Positions 1 through 12,399 of a stretch of DNA of 64,000 nucleotides are shown in pieces. The DNA is from Lutjanus erythropterus. Taxonomy: Eukaryota; Chordata; Actinopteri; Lutjaniformes; Lutjanidae. The number at the start of each line of letters is the position of its first letter. Position 1 is the stretch's first letter. Under the pieces are notes generated by a model. That model had not been told where the DNA came from. It searched no databases and worked only from the letters and a program-made list of their open reading frames with translations. Position numbers and translations under genes: made by a program. The stretch is taken from assembly GCA_020091685.1 (NCBI GenBank), contig CM034608.1, forward strand, positions 11,365,046-11,429,045, written 5' to 3'.

Positions 1-960
1 TTTATTATTTCAGTGTCTCCTGTAGCAAACTTAACTAAAATTTGGCAGTCCAGAGCTAGCAGCAAGTGCAGTGGCAGGTAGTCCGAGCAGAGCACCGGAA
101 GGACGGCCACGCCCACAACGTTAGCCACGACTTTAGCTAGCTAGCCTGGTACTGATGACACGTGGATTTGTTTTTCCTCATGTTTCGTTGTACTTCTGCC
201 TCCTGAAATGTTTTCTCAGATGCTGCGGCACAGTTCTGCTTCTGCTACACTTTCAGTCACTAAAAAAAGCGCTGTCTTATGTTTTTCAATGTTTCAAGGC
301 TAACTTTGTTTAGAGAGGAGGCTGCTCGCCTTAATGCTGGTTTAATTACATCCGGAGCTGAGAGGCGGGCGTGTCATAAGGTGCGTCCGAGATGAGCTGC
401 GCCTCGCCTGGACACTAGAGATCAGGCGGCCGCAGCATGAGGTGGAGACAAAAAGCTGCAGTCAAGTCAGACACTTTCCAGCAGACTTCAGAGAACTAGA
501 GGAAATAAAGTGCGTTGTTGATTGAAGTTGAAATAGAGATCCCCTTCTGTTACATGGAACATCTGTTCTTTTATCTGCCTTGCAAAGCACTTTGAAACCT
601 TTCTTTTGATAAGTCAAATATTTAAAAAAATATTATTATGAGCCACAAGATATCTGCTTTTTGACAGATTAAAACTTCATTGCACACAGAAAATTAGTAT
701 TATATTACAACACGTGTTGTTTGTGGAGTCAATCGGAGCCTGTCAGCTCATCCAGGCGTTTGCAGTCGGCGGAAAACAACTGCGGCTGCGTTGATCTTGT
801 GAGGTTATCTCACGTGTGCATGACGTCAGAGCAAGTCGAGATCAAGTCGGACACAAATCTAACCGGCATGCATTGGGAAGTGATCGCTGGTGATCGATTC
901 TGGTCAGGCCTGGCTCATTTTGAATGCACCTATTAATATGACATAGTGGGGTGAACACAG
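1..960. other. CpG-richer segment, possible promoter-proximal or repeat-derived DNA
   Basis: Positions 60-450 and 721-910 carry far more CpG than the AT-rich DNA around them: about 20 CpG in the first block and 13-14 in the second. There is a NotI-type GCGGCCGC at 426-433. The two blocks are separated by AT-rich sequence at 590-710. No open frame of convincing length is present; the 71-codon frame at 721-936 has no recognisable domain. The segment could be the promoter or untranslated first exon of a gene lying to the left, or a CpG-rich mobile element. I cannot separate these by eye. No splice donor with good consensus was found. Confidence 0.35.
708..828. promoter_or_regulatory. E-box and CRE site cluster
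   Basis: A 12-bp perfect palindrome CAACACGTGTTG lies at 708-719 with a CACGTG core at 711-716. A second CACGTG is at 811-816, and a perfect cAMP response element TGACGTCA is at 821-828, only 4 bp further on. A third CACGTG is at 159-164. CACGTG is the site of bHLH-ZIP factors (USF, MYC/MAX, CLOCK) and TGACGTCA that of CREB/ATF. The sites are seen directly; that they are used is inference. Confidence 0.4.
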
Positions 961-3445
961 GTGTTTCCAATGGTACTAATTAAGGTACCGTTCCATTTAG
1001 TGTCGCAGAGACTTTCCAGTGAGCCAACATGCGCAATAGCAGCACCCTGGCTATGTTTGACCTGAATGTATAGAAACCTTAATCAGTATAAGGTGGCAAC
1101 TATACATACATTAGTCCAGAGGTTTTCTTTTTTTTTTTCCTCAGCCTACAATCGGTATACAAAATATAATAATTATAAATTACAATAATTTGCCACAGCC
1201 TATTTGATTTAATTAGATATGTGAGAACAACACAAGAGAAACTGCATTTTGTATGAGACATATACATATATGCATGTATATATTTGCCACATACCAAGAT
1301 TAGATTTAAAGACTAGATTTAAAAATATATATAAATATATGAAAAATTCAATATAATAATATAAATATAACGATATAATACATAGATAATAAATAAGTCA
1401 TGTATATTTATGTCATGATCATTTAAACAGTTGTGGATGAATGAATCTGAAAAGTTTTCACAAACCCTGCAACAGTTAACTATAAATGGTCACACAATCA
1501 AATGACTGACTTTGTGAATAATCATAGTAAAGGGTCCATGATATTCATGTTTTTTGTTTTAATTTGAATTGCCAGTTAATAATTTATGGTTATTAACAAC
1601 AACTTATAACAATTTGAGAACATTTTGCTGCTAACCAGTCCCTACCAAATTAATAATCTCAGTGGAAAAGGTAATAAAACAATCTAAAGTTCAGCTCTGA
1701 CATAATGTGTAACCACCTCTGAACATCAGATTTTAATATTTCATGGCATTGAATTATGATTTGACTGCAAATATGGCTACATTAATTTAAAAATGCTATA
1801 ATATGTACCTAGACATTATCACTTTATTTAGAAATAATTTATTTTTAAGAAATAGCAGGAATACTGTCACGGTTGTATACTGTCTTCATGAACTTATAGT
1901 GATATAGAATTGTCACTAACTAAGTCTAGCATTGCTAAATCCAAAATATGATTTAAGTAAAACAGCTCATGCTGAGCCTGAGGCTACAGTTTTGTAAATT
2001 AAACAATTTACAGTTGCTGTGTAGAGCATCCCAGAACCGTGTCAGATAAATGTGAGTGACAGTAAATACAGTGCAGTAGCACACCAAGGTGAGAGTTTTG
2101 CTCCTTTGATCCCAGACATGAAACTACAGCTCTGCCTCCAGGCCGAGCTGAACTGGATTGACTGATTTCAAATGCTCTCTGAGGTGAACGTCAACAAATT
2201 ATCATAGGTCCCACCTGACAAACATTTTCACTCAATTTTCGAAAGCGTCTGCGTTTCAGCACCACGATTCAAGGACTAATGAAGGGCATCAAATGAAAGT
2301 TGCCACCGTCAGGGTCCATTTTGAGCAAGTGGGTCAGAGTGTCTTTACAGACCTTTCTCCAAATACCAGACAGGCATGCATGTGCCATATTTGGGAATGT
2401 AAAGCAGGTTAAATGCCAGTGATCTTGCTCTTGTGAAAACACATTCAACATCATCAGTCATTATTTGGTTTAAGTCAAGAGAAGTCATGCAATATAGGCC
2501 AAACATTTCGCTCCCCATTCTCTTGATTTATTGAAATGCATGATGTACCTAGTAGTTCCTCAGATTAATTGGGCTTTTGGTGACCTGTTTCTTTTCCTAC
2601 TTCACCTAATTTTAGTGCTAGTGCCATCTCTCGAACATTTCCAGAGGTTTGTGTTCTGTCGCTGACCCCGACAGTCCTTAAGCTGAGCAAAAATAACACT
2701 TTCACTATCACATAGTCATTAGCACCATAGTAATTACAGCCTGCAAAACGCGACACACGACAGTTTTTTCAAATGCAAATAACATGTTGTGTGCACAAAA
2801 AAGTAGCAGTACATGTCTCCAGTGATTGCATGAAAGTAAGTGTTTGAAACTGAAATTTCATGGTGGAAAGTAAAGGCATCAAGGCTGAGCTGCATACACT
2901 CGCCCACAGCCAGGATCAGGATCTGACTGGTGCTCTGTTGAGAAGGGTCATCGGACTCTTGAACTGCTGTTTGAAGTCTAGTTTGAAGTCCCAAATTGGG
3001 TTGGAAAAAAAAAAAAAAATCTAAACTATTTTCAACCCAGTGTGAAGTCTATTATTATTTTAATGTGGACCATGTTTAATGTTTTAGATGAGTTGCTCTG
3101 CAAAGCTGAATTAAAAAGAAAACACTGACGTTGTTGTAAGAGTATAGGGAGTTTTTCACTGCAAAGTGACATACAAGGATAAACCCTCTTATTCACTGTA
3201 TGGTAGACGAGCAATCATCAGTATTTATTCTTAACTCCCAGCCTATAAAAATATGAAGATTATCAGTAAAGAATTAAGAAGAAATATGCAACACATTTAC
3301 TGTGCAAAGTCATAGAATACCATGATATGTCATCAGAAATTAAGGAAACATGTTAAGTTGAAATACTGGTTTCTCAGACAATAACGCTACAGCCACAGAG
3401 TCCTGTCTGTCTGTTTTTGTTTACCTATTTCCTGTTTATTAGTGT
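961..3445. other. AT-rich non-coding stretch, nothing assigned
   Basis: No gene or recognised repeat is seen. An AT-dominated block (ATATAAATAT-like words) runs from about 1310 to 1400, and an A15 run lies near 3005-3020. Sequence at 2090-2460 is more balanced in composition, without internal repeats, and could be unique DNA. The short open frames here show no domain. Confidence 0.5.
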
Positions 3446-3866
3446 CCAGATGAATGCAGAATTTTTTTCTGACAGAGAACATGTCTATTTATGAGTTGTA
3501 GAAAATCGTTAATAATCTTTTAGGAGGAGTAGATGTTGATAACATAAACTGAGCAATATGTTAATGGAGTCTGGCAGGCAGTCACTGAACTCCAACTCGG
3601 AGTGGGCTTTTTTTGTTTTCAGGATTATGGGCTCGGCTTTACATTGACAGACAGGTGACAGTTTTAAATAAAGATGATCAACTTACAGCGTAGGACTCAT
3701 CACTTGTCAGAGGGTCTACACTCATCATGCGCTCGTGTCGGTTCAGCGTCCCTGTAACCTGCCTGAGTCTGGTGGGGTGGAGGCCAAGGGAAAGATCTCA
3801 CTTCGACCATAGATCATATTTTAAATAGGGAATCAACCTATTTAACATATCATCTATGGCTCCAAC
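3446..3866 (+). repeat. Dispersed repeat, left copy of an inverted pair
   Basis: This roughly 420-bp segment recurs in inverted orientation at 5157-5590. Shared words include 'tttatgagttgta', 'aatcgttaataatct', 'gcaatatgtt', 'ggcaggcagt', 'ttgttttcaggat' and the end 'tatggctccaac'. I estimate about 75-80% identity over the core, with a more divergent middle (3690-3800). The terminal 'ctatggctcc' resembles the end of repeat family B at 45340-45352, so the ends may belong to one superfamily. No coding capacity was seen, and the element class is undetermined. Confidence 0.7.
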
Positions 3867-5156
3867 ACACTATTCGGACTGCAGTGCTCATTATTGAATG
3901 CTAGGGTTATACAGCATTGAAATACAGTTTTAGAAACATGGGATAATGTGAGAAAAGGTTTGATAAAATGACACTTAGTTGTCTCACTGCAGACTCTGCA
4001 AGACTGCAGAGAATTTGTGCAGGATTAGCAACTAAATGTGGGGCAGCGGCTGTTGAGACACAGTTGAGGTATCAGTTGAACTAGGTCTTAAAAACCCAAT
4101 TCATCATCACAGTTAGCTACACTGCCAGTTGTCCAACTCTGTTTTTACTCTTATATGCATGACAGTGTAAGCTGATGGCAGCGGTGAGGACTGTGTGCAG
4201 AGAATCCCCCCAAAATCTCTCAGTGTTTGTTCATGCCAGTTATTAAAACTGTCCACCTACTGTTCAAGAGTGATTTTGTTTGTCTGTTTGAGTTACACGC
4301 TGCTGTGCACAATCCAAAACACACTTCTACTTTTCTAATGATGTAATCCAGGTTGAATTTTTCGGATATTTTTTCAGAGCTTGTACATAAACACAGCAAA
4401 AAACATCTGTGGAGACAAAAAGAACGTATGAATTACAAGAACCCTAAACATTATCTTTTCCCCATAGCTGGATCTGACCACAGGACTTTGTCCACATCAC
4501 ATCAGACCATTCAAAAGTCATGTAAAATGTCACAGGATAGTGTACAAAACATTGTTTCAAACAAGGAAATGCAGGTACCAAAAAGTAGTGATTTAGTACA
4601 TATGTAATAGAATACACTGATTTTAGAGAATGTTGTTTGTCACCTGTGTTCTTGTTGAAATGTCCATATCAGTGTAGCAATTTTAACTTATTTTCTTTGT
4701 CCACCACCTCCTCCAGGTCTTCCCCTTTCTCTCCATACCCATCCTCATTGGCAGACCCCCCTCTCACCTCACTCTCCCTCTTCCTCCTACTGTACTGCAA
4801 CATTTTCTTCCATTTTCATTGAAGATACATATTCTGACCTGTTGCCTTTTTATTCTGCTTACACCTGACTGGTGAGTTCACAATCTGTACACCTGACGTC
4901 TGTGTTTGAAGTCTTTGTTATAGGTGAGGTATTTTGAAAGATGCTGCTTTGAAAGGGTGACATCATGTTAGATTTCTGTGTCTAATGTAGAGAAGCGTGT
5001 GTCATGTTTTGCAAAAAGTGTGAGGATGAGAATGTACTTACAGTTGTACAGATCTGGGCTGAGGTTTTGTTCCTTGTGTGTCAGGTTTCACTAACTGTGC
5101 TATGTTTTAGGGTGTAAGCAGTTGTAAAAAAACTGTATTAAAGGTCCAGATAGTGA
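3867..5156. other. Spacer between inverted repeat copies
   Basis: There are no genes here. A pyrimidine-rich tract occupies 4690-4800. The 84-codon frame at 4353-4607 has no recognisable domain. A 'ttaaaggtccag' word at 5137-5148 resembles the outer end of several short teleost DNA elements, just before the right-hand repeat copy. Confidence 0.5.
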
Positions 5157-5590
5157 GTTGGAGCCATGGACTGTATATTAAATATGTTGTAATCCTGTTT
5201 AATATACAATTTATGATTGAAGTGTGCTATTTCCTCCCACCCCCTCATCCCCAGAGACACCAGAGATAGGCAGGAGCGCAGCATGCACGCTGCAGCTTCA
5301 CCATAATAAGCGACGACATGTCCTCAACTGTAAACTGTAAACTGTAAATCAGCTGTTTATAACTGTCAGTGGTCTATCAATATCAAGTTAAACCTATTAT
5401 CCTGAAAACAAAAGCCTGCTGCTCTAAATAACACACTCTGGATGATGAGTTAACTGGCTGCCTGTCTCACTGCCTGCCAAACTCCATGAACATATTGCTT
5501 AAGTAAACAGTTATAAACATTTACTCCCTCTACAAGATTATTAACGATTTCTTACAACTCATAAACAGACACTTACTCATCTGGTGAACA
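5157..5590 (-). repeat. Dispersed repeat, right copy of an inverted pair
   Basis: Read on the minus strand, this matches 3446-3866 in the same order of words, beginning at the gttggagccatgg end. It contains a small tandem (AACTGTA)3 at 5326-5346 that the other copy lacks, so that triplication arose after the copies diverged. The two copies could pair into a hairpin with a loop of about 1.3 kb. Confidence 0.7.
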
Positions 5591-8500
5591 TTCTGCAATA
5601 ATTTGAACTGATTAAGGTGAAACTAGATCACAAAACAGCTATTCTGATCTGGAATGGAAATTTCAAAGGGGGACGCTGCTGCTGTAGTGTTCATGTCAAC
5701 TGAAGCAAATATTTCTCTACCTGTAATGACACATCGTATGATTTATTAAAGTGGATGTAATACAGATTTCTCCTTTAGCAACATCTCTTGAAGTGGACAA
5801 ATATAAATGCTGCTGATGGAAAAGACAAAGTAAGTTAAGTAAGCTTAATTTTCGCAAGCAACAGGTCACCGTTGCCCTTTTTATCTAAGGTGTTGTAGCA
5901 GCGTATCAATGATTTATCAAGTGTTTACACCCTGAGTAATAACGTAATTATGAATCATTTATAAATCAGTTATTCGTAAATGAATTTGTAGTATAATGTT
6001 GTGATAAAATGGCCATGAAACACCTGCAATTTTGAGTGCAAGTCACATCGTTTTGACTGTTCTGGGCTCCTCAATTGATTCTGTGTTACCTACTCTTTCA
6101 GAGTTTGCACAAAATGCACAAATATTTATTCACATTATGTATGCAAATAGAATTCATCTTATGTAAACAACAGGGATTGTGATGTCCTCAGATAGCACAC
6201 CAGCCATCACTCAGTAAGGCTTACGTAAAACTAGCTTCACTTAGGGAATTGTGTGATTGAGAAGAGCAATTTAGTCCATTTTAACAGCCCTAAAAGCAAT
6301 TCCTATTGAGCAAAAAGGAAACCAAGGACCAGGGTCATGTCTATTCATAACCAATTACTTGAATTGTTAGTGCGTTTCTTTTCAAATGTGTCTCGAGATG
6401 AGAGTATTAATATTTTCATGGTGACCTTTGCATAATGTAGCAGTTCAAAATAATAATAGGAAAACTATCAGGTCAGGTCAAGGGATTAGTAAGGGCCTGC
6501 TCCCCACTGATAAACACCGTTGACAGAGTTTTCAAAACGGCACCTTCCAGCAGTGCCAAGTCTATTAAGTTGCAATCCCTGCCGCATTTGTCTTAAAATG
6601 ATAAGAACTAATAAATTCTAAACAATATTAGCAACAACGACGCAGACGTGTCCCTTCTGTGGACGCTACATGAAAGCTGAATTTCAGCTGAATGCTAATC
6701 TAGCCCTTAGTCCCTAAATGTCATCCTAACAGGTTTATACTAAAATCAAATGGATAATTCACATTCACAGAGTGCGCTGAACAAAGTCCCTGGGACCATT
6801 GTGAAGAAATCTTGAGTTTGAAATTGAATAATGTGAATTACAGGTCATGAGTTTATTCTCTGCCATGCACTAATCCTACCCGGAGATAAGAGAGTGAAAT
6901 GAATGTTTGAGCAAAACTGATTCAGTCATTCTCTGTAAGGTTTTAATTCTCAGCAGATGCCAAACTCTGCCTCGGGCTTGGTATCTCATTGAATATAATC
7001 ACCTTAATGAAAGCATTGTGGATGTGTGTTAAAATACATGAAAATTATTGCCTAAAAATAGGCTTTTTATGGGTAATTGTTGGAGTGGAAGGAAATTGTA
7101 AAAGAGATTTCCACAAAAGAAATCTGAAGGTATAATTACATTCATAATATTAAAAGCATGAGCTGTCTTTGAATCTCAGCTTGCAAAAATATGACATTAT
7201 CACGATCAAAACTGATGGTTACAAATTGTAACACCAGCTCTACGATCAAAGTTGGAGCCAATTAATACGTTTCCTCAGGCTCAAGTTCTCGGCTTTCCAT
7301 GTTCGAACAATGAGGCCTCTATATTACACGGTTTTAAAAATCTTTTCATGTTCAGAGACATCAGTGGTCTATCTTGTGCTTCTCAGGTTCCTTCTTACGA
7401 GCACAGAGCAGTGTTGTGGTGGTCTGAGAGCAAGGAAACATGGGTTTAAAGTTCAAAAAGTGAGGTGTACTTTCCCCAGACAGTTTTACAAAAGCAAACA
7501 ACTGGTTTGCACTAAACTTTATTATACTATATATTATACTGCACTTTATTTTACACTATAATAAGATGTATCAAGCAGTAAAGAACAGAAATATTATGTT
7601 CTTTATTAGAAAGTATTCAATGCTTTATTAGACCTTTATTATAGGGTAATTACAGACCCATTAGAACAGAACTGCACTGTAAAATAGTGTATTATTTGCC
7701 ACTGTTGGACCCTTAGTAGACTGACTCAGAGGGTAATTTGGGACAATCACATACTTGCTCCTTGAGACACACCTTCTTTGGCTGGTGTTGTAATGTGTCC
7801 TTAATTACCCTCTAATAAAGGCTTGCAGGGTGCAATAACTGGTCTAACAGTATCTAATACAGAACACATTATTTCAAGTTTTTGTCTAATTTCATACAAA
7901 GCACAGCTTGCTACATTTTAGAGTATTGTGAAATAACGTGTACAGAACTGTACTGTAAACCTGTTTGGGGTAGAAGAAACAAATGTGCTGATATTAGAAT
8001 ACTGACCTCCTATCTAAGTAGATTTTTGTCATTGGACATAATTTAGTGTTTCTGTCTAAATTTCAAACTATGTTCACACTATTTAGTTCACACATAAGTA
8101 CATATTTCCTTTAGAACTTTATGACGTTCAGTTTGCACCTTTGTCAACAGTTGGGTAAAAATAATTTGAAAATCGGCAAGGAGTTGCGGTTGCAGCAAAT
8201 AGTAAACATCTAAGTGTATCTACAATAAATTGATGATAAAAAAAAAAACATCCTTCCTTGAAGTTACATTTAGGTGTGAGGTCTCTTTTATGTTTAATCT
8301 TGGGGTCAAGGCAAAGATTAGTGATCAGTGAACACCCTTTTCTGTTATGGTTTAGCTAGCTGATCCAAAAGGTGACCAAACAACCAATCTGTGCCAGCAA
8401 GAAAAACAAATCAGGCTGACAACACACTGTGTGACACAGTCAGAGCTCTTTTTATGAGGTCCGTGCTTGTTTGGGTCTCTGCAAAACACCAGGCTCCACC

Positions 8501-9788
8501 CTCAGGCCCATTTTTTGCCAGACTCAGAGAAAGACAAAACTGATTAATATTACTTAGTTACACCAAGTAGTAATATGACAATGTAAACTAAATGTCTATG
8601 CTAGACAACAGTGTACTAAAAAAAACATTACACACTAAATTAAACAATCTAATTGTGTTTTATGTAATTTAAATGACTGCAAATCAAAGTCACTGAACAT
8701 GTGGTATAATGATGTGGGTGAGAGTCTGAACTTAAACCTTTCATTGTGTGGCTGTGGGCACAACCATCACATGCAGCTTGAAAAAGCCACAAGAATCACC
8801 ACCAGTTCCCACTGAGAGGGAGAGTAAAGGTAACGCTGAAAGCTTAAACATGATTATTGACTTAGGGACACTGCTCTTTTAGCTCAACAATGGAAAAAAA
8901 ACGCCACACTAACACATAATTAACCCATCACCCTGCAGGGAGACACACTACAGATTAGGACAGAAAAGTCTGTGTAAACATGGTATTGATCGTGGTGACT
9001 AAAATCATTACTCTGACCAGACTTTGTACATGCAATGAAGAAGGATTAAAACAGCGAAAAAAAGAGAAAATTTAGCCATCGATAATCTTGGATCATTTTG
9101 ATTTAATGTTATTCTTGCTGCGTACATACAGAGTGAATAAATGCATGAACTATTTAGACCTACCAGTAGAGTTCAGTAACCCTGGTAACTTCAAGTTCTA
9201 AGAAAGAACAATAATGGAAAAACACAAACTAAATGAGCCTGTGCTGAGATGTTCAATTCTGAAAGGAGACAAAATAATTCATCAGGCAATTCATCTATTC
9301 TACTCACTGTGTATTTCCTGTCTCCTTAACAACAAACGCGCTTCAGACAATTTTCATAGACGCATTAGTACACAAGCTATTACCATGTTCAATAACCTTT
9401 TTGCTGTGTTGAGCTTTGTAACCAGTGTTCCATTTGTCATGGCTTTGAAATCGCAGAAGCACTAAAATTGTGAATTTATATATAAATATTGATGTGGTTT
9501 CAAAGCCAAGCCTCAAAACAGAAAAAGTTCTTATTTTGTGCATCATTGTACAGTGTGTCTTTACAAAGTGGACTGCATGTCAATTCCATCAACTTGGATA
9601 CTAAAGGTGGTGCCCTTCAACGATAAACCTACAACAGTACACTCACGATGCTGAAGGCTTTCTGTCTTGCTGCTTTTCTTACATCATGGTGTCCTGACAC
9701 TTAAGAGACAACAATGTAATGCACTCAGTTTGAAGAGGATGCATTTTATTTTCAGTTTAAAAATAATTAATATTTAAACGTAACCTTT
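5591..9788. other. Repeat-poor non-coding stretch
   Basis: No gene, RNA gene or repeat family was recognised over 4.2 kb. The part at 6530-7080 is evenly composed and contains SOX-like ACAAAG and CATTGTG words near 6781-6805 and 7014-7020. It looks like unique sequence and is a candidate conserved non-coding element, on appearance only. Open frames at 7252-7561 and 9214-9546 are short and featureless. Confidence 0.45.
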
Positions 9789-10060
9789 TAAAGGAACGGT
9801 GAGGTGAGGTTTCAGATTGCAACCAGCTCACCTCACCCTCCCCTTCCAAACATAAAGGAGAAACTAGAGTGGCTGTGAAACTTGCAAAAAACACAAAAGG
9901 CGAGGCTGTATCTAGAGCCGGTGCTTGGTTTGTCTGTTCTGAGCTACTGTAGAAACACAGCAGTGCAGAACTGGCTCATTCTAAAGAAAACATCCTTATG
10001 AATATTTTATTTAATTTCTGCTATATTCTACCAACAAATCCCCCTAAATCTTGTTGATTT
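9789..10060 (+). repeat. Short dispersed repeat, family D copy 1
   Basis: This shares an ordered series of words with 51084-51354: 'ggtttgt.tgttctg', 'gctactgtag' versus 'gctatggtag', 'tatgaatattt' versus 'tgtgaatatta', 'atttctgc', and 'ccaa.aaatcccc'. From general knowledge this is a very common non-autonomous element of fish genomes that usually ends in a 'ggacctttaa'-like word. This copy has lost the middle part containing the 'aacatggcggcctc' segment seen in copy 2. A perfect 10-bp hairpin (9798-9807 with 9828-9837, ggtgaggtga) lies near its left end. Confidence 0.65.
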
Positions 10061-10924
10061 GGTGAACTAACCAGACAGTTGCATATTTACAGCAGTTACG
10101 AGCAACATTTTCAATGATTGGAACTTGGAACTGTATGTGAACTGGTCTCTGAGTAGTGAGCAGCTATTTCTTATTCTGGAAAACAGCGTTCGATAAATGA
10201 CTAAACCATAAACACCTCAGTGAGCCTCAAAACATCTCCTAGAAAGCCATCCACAGATATCGAGTTGATATTGATAAATGCAGTCCTATGCTTGTGTGTT
10301 TCTTTTTTATGGTTTCATAGGGTCAGGTAGGGTGGAATAATTTCGATATTTTTAAAACCTGTGCCTGTACCTGTGGTACAAAATGTGGAATTGGTCCAGG
10401 AGATCGCCTCAGCTGGCAGTCATGAAATGGGTTGCAATGGGTGCAATGTAATCCTTAGGGGCAAATGCGCCTGTCAAAGTTCATCTACTAAAAGTGCATG
10501 TTTTTGCCAATGACATGTTCAGAGTGTCATAAACGTGTCAGACAAAATTATGGAAAGAATCCCTACAGTTACACTTTTCAGACAGACCACTGATTTGGGG
10601 AAGTGTAGCCGAGACTCCTTTAACAAAAAATATTTTTTTTTTACCTTGCAGAACACAGGAAATGCTAGTCTACAGCTACCTCAACCAATTAGTTAATTAG
10701 TTAATTTGATTTCAAACTAATCCTTTAGAGCACAAAATATGTAAAAAGTAAACTAGTTTAAAAGTACTGGAATCACCCTTTAACCATTAAAGTTTGTGTG
10801 AGCATCAGCTGAAATCGTCAAAGGTTTCATCAGTATACAACATATTGAAAAATAGTGTTGAAGAAAGTTTCACCAAAAAACAAAACTAATGTCCATCTTG
10901 TGCTGCAGTCCTTGAACGTTTCAA
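10061..10924. other. Non-coding stretch, nothing assigned
   Basis: AT-rich DNA with no open frame of note. A T9 run is present at 10632-10641, and a near-duplicated 'gttaattagttaattt' lies at 10691-10708. I see no gene or clear element. Confidence 0.5.
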
Positions 10925-11180
10925 CACACTTGCATCATCTTTCGTGAGCGTGTGTGCTCACGGATGTGTGTGAGTGTGTGTTTGTGTTCGGGGGAGAGAG
11001 CACATGCATTCATGGGTAACACTGTTTATGTGTCTTTCTTTGACAATATGTGTGTGAGTCAAAGAGTGTGTGTGAGGGTGAGATTCGGTGCACATGTGTG
11101 TGTTTGGATTTTTTAGGAGAGATGAGTGTGAGAGGTGTGTGTGTGTGAGAGAGAAAGAGACAGAGCAAGAGAGTGTGTGA
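10925..11180. repeat. Cryptic (TG)n/(GA)n low-complexity tract
   Basis: Interrupted runs of tg/gt and ga/ag, with pure stretches such as 'gtgtgtgtgtgagagagaaa' near 11136-11156. The 64- and 72-codon frames here, one on each strand, come from the simple repeat. Confidence 0.85.
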
Positions 11181-11189
11181 TAAATATTC

Positions 11190-11650
11190 AGTGTTTATCA
11201 GCATGTCTGGGGGTGTTAGCTGAGGTCAGGGAGATAGATTCCTCCTTATTGGGAGACTGCGGATGGAAAGCAACAACACGCCTTTGGGCCCCTCGGCACT
11301 TGATTCCCGGAATCACAAACAGCATCCGGCCCACAAGCCTCCATCAGTGCTAAGCCAATATTTATTTTCCCTGATAAGACGAACACAAAATGTCATTGTT
11401 CGCCATGCAGGGTATGTTTGCCTGTTGGATTGTTTGCCTTCCTAAAATTGGAACTCTTTAGCAGTGATATCGCTCCAGGCTGTGCTGGTGTCATTATGTC
11501 AAACGTCTGTCCGCATCTTCCTATCGACTTACAAGTTAACCCAGAGAGACGAGGCAGAGGAAAGGATGATATGATGGTGATGTCTTTCCGCTGCAGAAAA
11601 CAAAACTGTTGGTTTAAATGTTCACCATCCTTGTGAATCAGCGCTCTGTT
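11190..11650. other. Repeat-free, moderate-GC stretch (candidate conserved element)
   Basis: Higher in GC than its surroundings and free of simple sequence. It has several overlapping short open frames on both strands (up to 86 codons, 11393-11653 minus) but no recognisable protein. Overlapping frames on both strands are a composition effect. It could be unique or constrained non-coding DNA. Confidence 0.25.
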
Positions 11651-11664
11651 CATTATCCTGTTGG

Positions 11665-11720
11665 GCGGGGATCAGCAACCTTTACTATCAAGAGCCATTT
11701 TTCACCAAAAAATAACAAAA
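11665..11720 (+). mobile_element. hAT-like terminal sequence
   Basis: The word 'gggatcagcaaccttta' followed by 'aagagccattttt' matches the general pattern of hAT-superfamily (Charlie-like) ends, in which a 'gg(g)tcggcaacctttn' terminus is followed by 'agagccattt'. This is pattern recognition only; no transposase and no matching opposite end were found. Confidence 0.45.
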
Positions 11721-11869
11721 AATCTGTGTGGAGCAACAACTATTAAATTCTCTTTTCTCCTCGTAGACCTATCTGGCATCCTTAGCTAGCTCCATTAATC
11801 TTTAGCCATAGTCAGAGGGAGCCAGAGGAGAGGGGCAAAGATTGCTGACCTCCATTGTTAGGGAAAGGT

Positions 11870-12012
11870 AATAAGACAAAAATGATATAAAAGACGTAAC
11901 ATGACAAAAACAACGCACCGAGATAAAACAATGTCAAAGATGTAACAAGATAAAAGATGCAACAGGACATAACAAAACATAAATTATGTAAAAAACGTAA
12001 CAGTGCAAAACA
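11870..12012 (+). repeat. Degenerate tandem array with GAYGTAACA core
   Basis: Four spaced versions of a core (gacgtaaca, gatgtaaca, gatgcaaca, aacgtaaca) occur at 11893, 11938, 11956 and 11995. They are separated by 'tgacaaaa', 'agataaa' and 'ggacataa'-type A-rich spacers. Spacing is irregular (about 18-45 bp). The array explains the hydrophobic 70-codon minus frame at 11812-12024, whose repeated residues mirror the DNA repeat. It is probably internal to the hAT-like element starting at 11665. Confidence 0.6.
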
Positions 12013-12069
12013 AACTGTGGACATAAGTTAGCTTCGCATGGAAACAGCCAATAAAAATGTCCTTCAGAA

Positions 12070-12172
12070 GGTGACATTTACTTTTATAAGTTGAGTGCAT
12101 TTCAAAGCTTGAAAAGTATCTGTACTTTCACTTGAGTACAGAATGTGTGTACTTTTGCCACCTCTTTTTGAC
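12070..12172 (+). repeat. Teleost-type interspersed repeat fragment
   Basis: The words 'aaaagtatctgtactttcac', 'ttgagtacagaatgtg' and 'tacttttgccacctctt' in this order match a widespread fish repeat known for alternating 'acttttact' and 'aagtacag' words. Only about 100 bp remains, with no coding content. Confidence 0.55.
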
Positions 12173-12399
12173 ACAGCGACTAGATATTTTACATTCCCTG
12201 CTCTGTCATCCATTCCAGGTTGCGTTTGTCATTTATAAGTTGTAATAAAACATTATTTTTCCTTTTAAATAACCGAAAGATGTTATTCTCACAGTGTGGC
12301 ATGCTTGACATTTCCCTTGGCTAATAAATATATTGAATGCACTGAAAATATACTGAACGTGGCTCTTGACTATTACTCATTCAGTGAGAACTAATACTT

